From Solen grandis (lineage: Eukaryota; Mollusca; Bivalvia; Adapedonta; Solenidae), in contig CM037792.1 of the NCBI GenBank assembly GCA_021229015.1, positions 37,908,544-37,972,543 on the forward strand: a DNA stretch of 64,000 nucleotides, written 5' to 3'. Positions 56,646 to 64,000 of this stretch are shown here, one piece after another. Every line of letters starts with the position of its first letter. The first letter of the stretch is position 1. A model generated the notes under the pieces. The model worked only from the letters and a program-made list of their open reading frames with translations. It had not been told where the DNA came from and made no database searches. A program made the translations under genes and the position numbers.

Positions 56646-57590
56646 TATGCTGATGTGTCCCTCCTTTCTCTTTCTCTATATCGTTTCATTCCTCTGTTTT
56701 TATCTGTCAATTTGCCTATCTTTCTTTTGTCCTTTTCCTTCTCCTGTGATTTTTCCCTGTCTTATTCTCTACTTCTTTCCTGCATCGCAATTAAACTAAT
56801 TCCATTTCAGATTGACATACAAAATGATATTCTGAATTTATATTAATATTTTCCTGCCTTTTCTTTCTTGTTTCTTCCCCCTTTTATTTCGATCTCATTC
56901 GATCTTCCTCTACCTTATACTTATCCCTCTTAATTAGAAAACGACAGATACTGATGTTGTAAATTGTACAACTAAATGATTAAATTAATCAAACCGAGGA
57001 CACATCCTGTGCATATGCAGGTATGGAGTATATCACCTGAATTCAACATCGATGTCAATTAACCTTGGATGTCTAAAAATAACCAATTTTGAGGGAAAGG
57101 CTACCGAATTAAACATAAACATTATTTCTCTGAAATGTTGATCACTGAAACGTGCAAAATATTCGTAATCATATTATAAATATTTGCGAAAAATGTCACA
57201 CATGAAATACGAGTATACGAATAGGACACGTTGACATGGTATACCTGAGGTTCATGACACGCCTGACGTTTAAATTTTTTAAGGAACCACCTTTCGACAC
57301 TAATGTGATATATTCATTAATATGATAATATTAAACAAACGAATGTGCTTTTATGTGTGGTAATGCTATAAGGCCAGCAAAGTATTTTCTAGCACTTTTA
57401 AAAGTCATTATTGAATCTCCCAAACCTTTTAAATTATCTTTTAAACAAATATTTCGAAATATAAAAATTTCAGAGGAACGCCCTAGACCCATTCTTACAT
57501 GGGCAAGAGACATCGTCTCCAAAACCCACCTCTGTTGCCCCATTCGACAACTTCCAACATCTCTATGACGTTTATCTTTCTTTTCTTTTT
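56646..57590. other. No gene recognised
   Basis: Pyrimidine-rich stretch 56660-56900 (runs of tttctc/cttttc) and AT-rich sequence. Open frames here are low complexity. Confidence 0.35.
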
Positions 57591-57599
57591 TTTTCTTTT

Positions 57600-57840
57600 T
57601 TTTATTTGGTACCATAGGTCTTACAGCCCATCGACAGTATTTCAGTAATTTGTGAACATTATCTACATATATATTACGCTGTAGACAAGTGAGAACCACA
57701 CAAGTGACCATTCCCAGTCATATTATCCTGACACTTTGCCAGCCAGTCCTGGCACTGCCACTATACCAAGCCTCAAGCAAGAGAGAAATCTATACATGTA
57801 CCATGTATAATATACCAGCTTTCTGTTGCATACCCATTCA
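57600..57840 (-). mobile_element. SINE family A, headless copy
   Basis: Plus-strand view: ggtcttacagcccatcgaca, gtatttcagtaatttgtgaa, cattcccagtcatattatcc, tgacactttgccagccagtc, ctataccaagcctcaagcaa. Confidence 0.65.
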
Positions 57841-59905
57841 CTTCTACCCGGAGTGAGACGGTTGTTCATTAAAGGCAAAACTTAAGCTTCACGCTTGAAA
57901 GGGGGCCACAAATCAGGACGTAAAGAATGTTACCCTGGTTCGTGGATGTGACTCAATGTGAATTCAAGGTGACATGAGGCCTCATACGGATATAAACATA
58001 TCAAAATGACAGTGTTTATCAATTACAACTATTATCAATATCGTGTTATTGTAAAAGTAAAATAAACATTTTTTATAAATCGGCGTAAGTAAGAAAAAAA
58101 TGCGAGTTGTAACAAAAATAAACATTCGATATTAAAAGGCAGGACAAAATCAACAAAACACTGAGTTAGCCAACTACTGTTTGTAAATACATTACAGTCA
58201 TACAAAGACAAAATGATCACTTCCTTAACTTAAATAGAGATGTTAATAGGCAGATGAATGTTTTAGGGACTCTTTGTATCCGAGAACAACAAATACTGCC
58301 ATTATTAAGAAACTTGGATAATATGTTCACAGATGATTGGTAAAAATTAAAAAAAAAAATATCTACTCTCTCTGCATATTTTGATGATCGCCCCATTTAT
58401 TAAAAAGTTGTCGGTCGAAAAAAGAATTACTTTTTCGCCGTTTTGTTGAGGTTTGGCCTTCTATACCTCAAAAGTAGTTAAGATATGTCCAAACATAAAG
58501 CAAAAGTAATGTAAGAAATTGTAAAACATTTCTAACGATACCTAGGTTTTTGAAAAAGGACATTTAAGAAAGTAACATGGGAAATAAAAATATCTGAATA
58601 ATCGTTTTTACCAAGTCCTTTTGCATTTGGTCCTACACATTGTACCAAATGTTTATAGTAACTAGATTTCGTTTGTTCCGAACAAACTACAGGCTTAAGA
58701 TAATCATTGACATTGGAAATTCCAGTATCTGAAGTATATGCCATAAAATGGTCATGGTCCTGGGACCTTTGCAACATATAGAAATTAAAGCGTACATATA
58801 AAACATTCTTTTTGACCTTATGACGTCATATGACGTTCGTCCTCACAGAAAAGAACTACTGAAGACTAATATTCAATCCAAATATCAGTTTTCTAACTCA
58901 TCTGGAAGCGATGTTATGCGTATTTGAAATCTGACGTCAATGGTTCGAATCTTGGATTCGTAATAGAACCGTTGCCTTTTCGAGTTTGCGGACCTTTTTA
59001 TATGGCGTATATATATTACAGATATACCACCACATATATTGGTTTGATATAACCGCACCACTTAATAATGTTTGGTGCGATCTGTTTTAAGACAGCATTA
59101 CATCGTTCATTATTTGATCCTTGAAAAGAATCAAATTGTACACATTATTTTAATGTTTAGTGTGTGTTGTTAATGTTTGTGTTAGAGTTGAACGACATTT
59201 GGATAAAATGCACGTGGGCTGATATATAAATACATTGTGAATGGTATTGTCAACTGCTGTTTTATAAGTTTCTCGATATTTTGGATATTAACTTTGGCAG
59301 CTATAATTGCTTCTGGTGAAGCGTGGGTAGCTGCAACAAAATAAAGCATTTATAGCCACAATATGAAAGAACGTGAAATAAATACTGTTGCATAAATGTC
59401 ATTTGTTAAAAATATATGGAGTATGCTTCTTATATCTGACCTTGGATTTAACCTATATTTCTGTTTATAATCAAACATAACCTATAAATTAAGACATAAA
59501 TCACACACTGCATTTACCGAATTGCGGGGCGAAATATATATATATTCGACGAAAATATATATATGCCCAACATTTTCAAATAAGCATGTTAGTAATATTT
59601 ATCACAACTGTAAATCACTGAGTGCAATATTGAGCTAGCATCATCATTCATTTAAGCAATATTGAAGAAAAAGAAATCGTATACATTGTATTGTCTTATG
59701 TTTTTGCATGAATTTAGGATTAAAACTAGATATTTGTATATTTTGGCTAACATCTCGCGGTATATTCATTGTTGTGTTGACATTGCAAGAATATAATATC
59801 ATTTAAATGTAATCATAAATTAGAAAGATATAGCTTTTTATTATTATTTGAGCATTATTTCTTAACAAAGCGTACAATGTTATACTTTATAAAACCTATT
59901 TATAT
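57841..59905. other. No gene; one gacgtca repeat trace
   Basis: 58800-58950 carries tgacgtcatatgacgttcgt and gaaatctgacgtcaatgg, related to 53041-53700. Otherwise AT-rich with no supported feature. Confidence 0.4.
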
Positions 59906-59908
59906 GGC

Positions 59909-59944
<36 letters not shown>
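59909..59944. repeat. (TA)n microsatellite
   Basis: About 17 uninterrupted TA dinucleotides. Confidence 0.97.
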
Positions 59945-59947
<3 letters not shown>

Positions 59948-60119
59948 CCCGCGTCGGTGAATTTATGGAACGTCGGTTTTTTCCATAAACTTTAAGCGAC
60001 ACTAATGCCTATACACTATTAACCCATATATATCATGAAAGAACGTAGTTTCCAGTTTCCAAAATTAGTATCTTCAAGAAAATCCATCCATAAATAAAAA
60101 AGATACAGCGATTTAAAAA

Positions 60120-60240
60120 TCAACATCTCCGATCGGAATTCGCTCCGACAACGAAAAGATCGATCGGTACCTGTCCGTTGTCGGAAATTTCCGATCGAAT
60201 TTCAAGTCCGACCGGAGAAAAACGATCGTTTTTTCTCGAT
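60120..60240. other. Cluster of CGATCGG palindromes
   Basis: ctccgatcggaattcgctcc, aagatcgatcggtacctgtc, tccgatcgaatttc and the near-perfect palindrome gagaaaaacgatcgtttttt. No function assigned. Confidence 0.4.
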
Positions 60241-60582
60241 GCCTTCTTTATTTTTCAGAAACATTGGGTGGTTGTTTATTGTTATCACCTGAACTTAGAA
60301 TGCAAAATAATTATTGATTTTGATGACGATGATGACGTTATTTGCGTGATTTATTCGTGTGATTAATTATAGTGTAATCGGGGTAAAAACAAAAACAGAG
60401 GTAGAGCGTCTACCGATACTGAAGTAACATACTGTTTTTAACGGAAAATAACTAAACATTTTCTTATTTTTGACTTAAACAGTAACCTATTTTTACTTTT
60501 TAGTGTATCTCACTGCCTCTCCCCACTTTCTCTCTTTCTCTGCTTTGTTGCATATAAAATAATGTATATATGAAGTAGGAAA

Positions 60583-60644
60583 ATCGATTGTTTTTCCCCG
60601 ATCGCTTTTCCCCGATCGGAGAAAAACAATCGATTTTTTTTTCT
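60583..60644. repeat. Inverted repeat with CGATCG arms
   Basis: aaaatcgattgtttttcccc and ggagaaaaacaatcgatttt pair over ~20 bases around a ~20-base centre containing two gatcg words. Confidence 0.65.
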
Positions 60645-60696
60645 CAGTAGACCTTTAACTGATGTGATTTTTCATATGCGAGACGTTACTTAATGC

Positions 60697-60815
60697 ATCT
60701 CTCTCTCTCTCTCTCTCTCTGTTTTGTTATGAAAATATTCGCACTTTTTTTTTCTTTCTTTCTATCTATCTCTTGAAGTCCAGTCTTGTTTCTCTCTTTC
60801 TCTTCCTCTCTCTCT
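60697..60815. repeat. (CT)n-rich microsatellite region
   Basis: An uninterrupted (ct)n tract of ~24 bases at 60697-60720, then looser (tctt)n/(ctat)n/(ctct)n runs to about 60815. Confidence 0.9.
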
Positions 60816-61074
60816 CTCTGCAAGAGCATATTTGCGGAATTTATCCATAAATACATCAGTTATTCTTGTTAGATTCAAAACAGTAATGTCATTGTTTCTT
60901 TTGTAATTTAGTTGTCTAGATCTACATCTACTTATTTATTTATCTTACTCTCCATATTTTAGTCTACAAGTGTTACCAAATTCCGATTTAGATGACTCTT
61001 ATGCTTTTGAGTCCATTTCTTATCTATAGATTTCTTTTGCTGATTGTTTACTAGAACTTGTCAAGAATGAAACC

Positions 61075-61890
61075 TACTTGTCACAGGGTGAAAAAAGTGA
61101 AGCCTTGCTGAGGCTCAAACACGGAGCCTTCACTTACCAACTGAGCTACCAGTGGTGGCAGCTTACACATGATTCGCATCTATTGTGAGTTATTGGTACT
61201 GTGACATACTTCCCCACCAAACTGGAATTTGTCCTTGAATTTCCAAATGGATCCAGAGAACCTCACAGCACTTAAGCCATTGCTCAAATTGTGTCACAGG
61301 TTGAGAAAAATGTGAGCCTGACTGAGACGCTTTACTGGGACCTTTCCCAGGTGACCCTATCAGATGAGCTTCCTGACCTCATAGACATGATTCTCTTCTA
61401 TTGTGAGTTATTACTAATGATTCAAATGAGATGTAACAGACCACACCAGGATTTTAATCTGAGATCCTTGATCAAAGGGATGGGTAAGCTACAGGACCAC
61501 ATACAGAAATCTACCATAGATAAATGTTATGGTGAGAAAAATGTACCTCCTGCCTGGGAACTGAACACGGGGCCTTACCCTTAAAAGGTAATTAACTGTA
61601 CTGACTGAACTACCTGATCGTTTACACACAGTGTAATGATTTCTTCCCTGTTGTGAGTTATTGGGTACCATGTCATACTCCCTGCCAAACTGAACAAGAT
61701 GAATATGATCTCTGATCACATGCAGCCCGGTGATGTTGGGCTTCATATGTCACAAGTTAAGAAAAATTTGCAGTCTGACCAAGACATATGAATCCAGGTC
61801 CTTTGGATATCAGGAATAATTTACCAACAGAGCTACCCAGCCACTTGTGCATAGTTTTCTCCTATTATGAGTTATTTGTACCATGACAAA
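61075..61890 (-). repeat. Tandem array of ~220-bp tRNA-derived SINE units
   Basis: Four units starting at ~61079, 61294, 61531 and 61748, each opening (plus strand) with gtcacaggttgagaaaaatg or a variant, then a decayed tRNA-like head (e.g. ttaccaactgagctaccag), then ttgtgagttattggtactgt and gacata(c). It matches the pair at 5028-5400. No unit folds as an intact tRNA. Confidence 0.7.
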
Positions 61891-62137
61891 GAGTTACTTA
61901 TATGAGTAGGCTATAGTTTCTCCCCGAATTCACAGGACAATGCAGACATTAATAATATCCAATTCGACATGATTGCATGGAAAATAGAATGCTGGTTTTC
62001 CACATGTGCAGATCTAGAGGGCAGAGGGAGGGGGGGGGGACTGGGGGTCCAGACAGACCCCTCCTGAGAATTAGCTATTATGCATAAAAGAATAAGAGAC
62101 ATGACCCCATTGGACATGGTAATTATTGCTGTTATAA

Positions 62138-62153
62138 CCCCCCCCCCCCCCCC
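62138..62153. repeat. C homopolymer
   Basis: A run of 16 C, with a G-rich run ~110 bases upstream (~62025). Confidence 0.9.
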
Positions 62154-63780
62154 ACAATGAGACAAATTGCTGAATCCGTGCATGTTCCAGGTAACACCTC
62201 AGTGGACATTACCAATCTCAGATCGACAGTACGTGCTATCACACTCCTGGGATATGATATTTATATAGTGTACCAGAGCAGGATTTGAACCCAAGATCCC
62301 TGGCTTATAAGGGGTTGAGCTAACAGACTGTTCGCACAAATCTCTTTCTAATAATGGTTACCAGTACTTAAATATTTAGGTCTTTATATATGCCTTTGCA
62401 TATATTGATTTTCCTCAGGCCAGAATTCATAGAACAGCACAAATTGCTATGTTCTTGACAAACCCAAGGGTGATATATTTGAGAGATATACTCTAACCAC
62501 TTGGCCACTGCAGCCGGTTTCTCTTCTTTATTGTTCTGTATATATAAGACAGTTCATCAATATCATGCCACTTATCTAATGGCATGACATCACAGACATG
62601 TTTGTATCATGTGATGTTGACAATATGAATTTCAGACATGATGAAATTTCCCTGATTGAGATTACTTTAATGACATATTAACTTTTGACTTCACATACAC
62701 TGTATTTATTAAAAAGAACTTTTATAGACTGATTGATGGATTTGTAAACTCAGAGAGAATTGTGCATGTTCACCCCAAGCACTCTAAGGGGAAATCTAAA
62801 TGTTTTGTGCCCATAAAGACCTTGTGCACTAGAAAAAGTTCCAACAGACAGCAGATCTTTGAAAGAAAAATGTTTTAAAAGTGCTTTTGCAAGTTATATG
62901 GAATGATAAATACTGTTAATTAATACCTGTCCAGACTGCTTGCAAATGTTTAATATTTTTAAGGTCTGTCTTAGTGCACCTATCAATATTTTGCCCAGGG
63001 GGTATAGGCTAACCTGACAGGGGAACTTGACTTTTTTTCTTTCATCACCAAAGAGCATAGAAATTTGTCAAATGGATATGCTTTGCAGTTTGCGCAGGAT
63101 TCGGCCTGTTGAGAACATTCTTCTGTCAAAAGTCCCATGTATGCCCCTCCCCACAAACCCTGGGCAAAATATTGATAGGTGCATTGGAAACTCTGAATTC
63201 CAAGAGTTACATAATTACTTTAAAGCAGCATAACACAGGCCTATGTCATAGTCCAATAGCAATATGTTTGATGCTAAATGTTTTTTGGGAAAAAATGTTC
63301 AGCAGCCATGGGAGTCAAACACAAGACCCCTGGTATACTCTAGGAATGTGCAGTGAATTGTACTATATTCATATTATAAATCCTCCTTGAGTAACAGATT
63401 CAAAGAGATTGCAACATGAATTCTTTCACCTGTTTTTCTGGTGTAAGTTGGTAGTTTATATATGGCAAAGTAATGGAATGAAAGATGAATTTGCTGAAAA
63501 TTTTATTGTTCTCTTTTTGTAACCTGACTGAAAAGTGAATCTTTTATAATTGTGCATACTTATATACTGTAGTTTATAGTTTTATGCAACTTGGTTCTCA
63601 TATTTGTCAGGCACTTCTGTAGAATATTCATTGAGTTTGTGCTATGGCTATTCCATTTAGAAATGTTTTGGTTCCTGCAGTTTCAGATGTATAGTGAAGC
63701 AAACTGTGCTGGACAAATTGGTAAATTTGCTTTGTTTCATGAAATGATTTCTTGTTGTATGTTGTGGTATGTATTCAGGA

Positions 63781-64000
63781 TCAAAGACTGGTTACTTTCA
63801 AGGCATTGTTTACATACCATTTTTACTATTGTGATGCAACATCTTTAATTTTTGCCTCAGATGCATAGGTAAACAGAGCAGGTATCTTCTGTTTGTTCAT
63901 GTGCATACAGCAATGTAAATCATATTCTAAAAAATATGTTTTCATAGACCATTTTAAGTTGGATAAATGAATACTCATGAAGTAAAAAAATGTAAATGAA
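63781..64000. other. No recognised feature
   Basis: AT-rich sequence to the window edge. Confidence 0.3.

Larger units (their letters stand above)
61070..63780 (+). repeat. Ancient segmental duplicate (right copy)
   Basis: Colinear with 45040-48260: tRNA-like units, then gctatgttcttgacaaaccc (62450), cacttatctaatggcatgac (62571), ttaatacctgtccagactgc (62920), gtaatggaatgaaagatgaa (63470), attcattgagtttgtgctat (63628), gtgaagcaaactgtgctgga (63695). No coding sequence recognised. Confidence 0.6.

Noticed and set aside
56463..56846. 127-codon frame
   Set aside because: The first half is antisense SINE and the second half a pyrimidine-rich low-complexity stretch read as Leu/Phe/Ser.
57331..57711. 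126-codon minus-strand frame
   Set aside because: Partly SINE, with a poly-Lys stretch from a T-rich run; no recognised motif.

Overview
This is an AT-rich, repeat-dense stretch of an animal nuclear genome. It has spliced genes with GT..AG introns, very long introns, a LINE, several tRNA-derived SINE families, many short elements with inverted ends and a 100-base assembly gap. The repeat types (hairpin-headed elements with ~145-170 bp internal tandem units, TTAA-flanked short elements, tRNA-headed SINEs ending in caaa-type tails) are those I associate with bivalve molluscs. The assignment to a bivalve is an inference from these repeats, not from a marker gene.

Genes. (1) A Vac8-like armadillo-repeat protein lies on the + strand. 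Two coding exons (9775-10009 and 39970-40092) join in phase across a ~30 kb intron and read straight through the N-terminal region of the Vac8 family; the remaining exons are not recognised in the window. A candidate 5' exon lies at 1785-1811. (2) The N-terminus of a CRAL-TRIO lipid-transfer protein (alpha-tocopherol-transfer-protein/clavesin type) lies on the - strand in two small exons, 50605-50632 and 50358-50495, separated by a 109-bp intron. The rest of that gene would have to lie across the assembly gap at 50001-50100. (3) A TATA-type promoter with five ~20-bp-spaced motif copies precedes a short candidate first coding exon at 54734-54742 (+). (4) A degenerate stretch at 22689-23275 resembles the tail of one receptor tyrosine-phosphatase domain plus the linker to the next.

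Layout. 1-9760: minisatellites, nested short inverted-repeat elements and SINEs. 9763-40092: Vac8-like exons and their giant intron, which contains the splice-donor-bearing tandem array at 10000, five hairpin-headed tandem elements (three sequence families), three of the four CCCTTTCCC/TTAA MITEs, a 41-bp and a ~53-bp minisatellite, the phosphatase relic, a 3' LINE fragment (+) and a near-complete CR1/L2-like LINE (-). 40093-50000: SINEs, another minisatellite and a block (45.0-48.3 kb) of degenerate tRNA-like units. 50001-54750: gap, CRAL-TRIO gene start, a 22-bp minisatellite, a full tRNA-derived SINE and the TATA promoter. 54750-64000: mostly featureless AT-rich DNA, then a block (61.07-63.8 kb) colinear with 45.0-48.3 kb.

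Most open reading frames here are chance or repeat-derived. I report as genes only those with family motifs or consistent splice structure.
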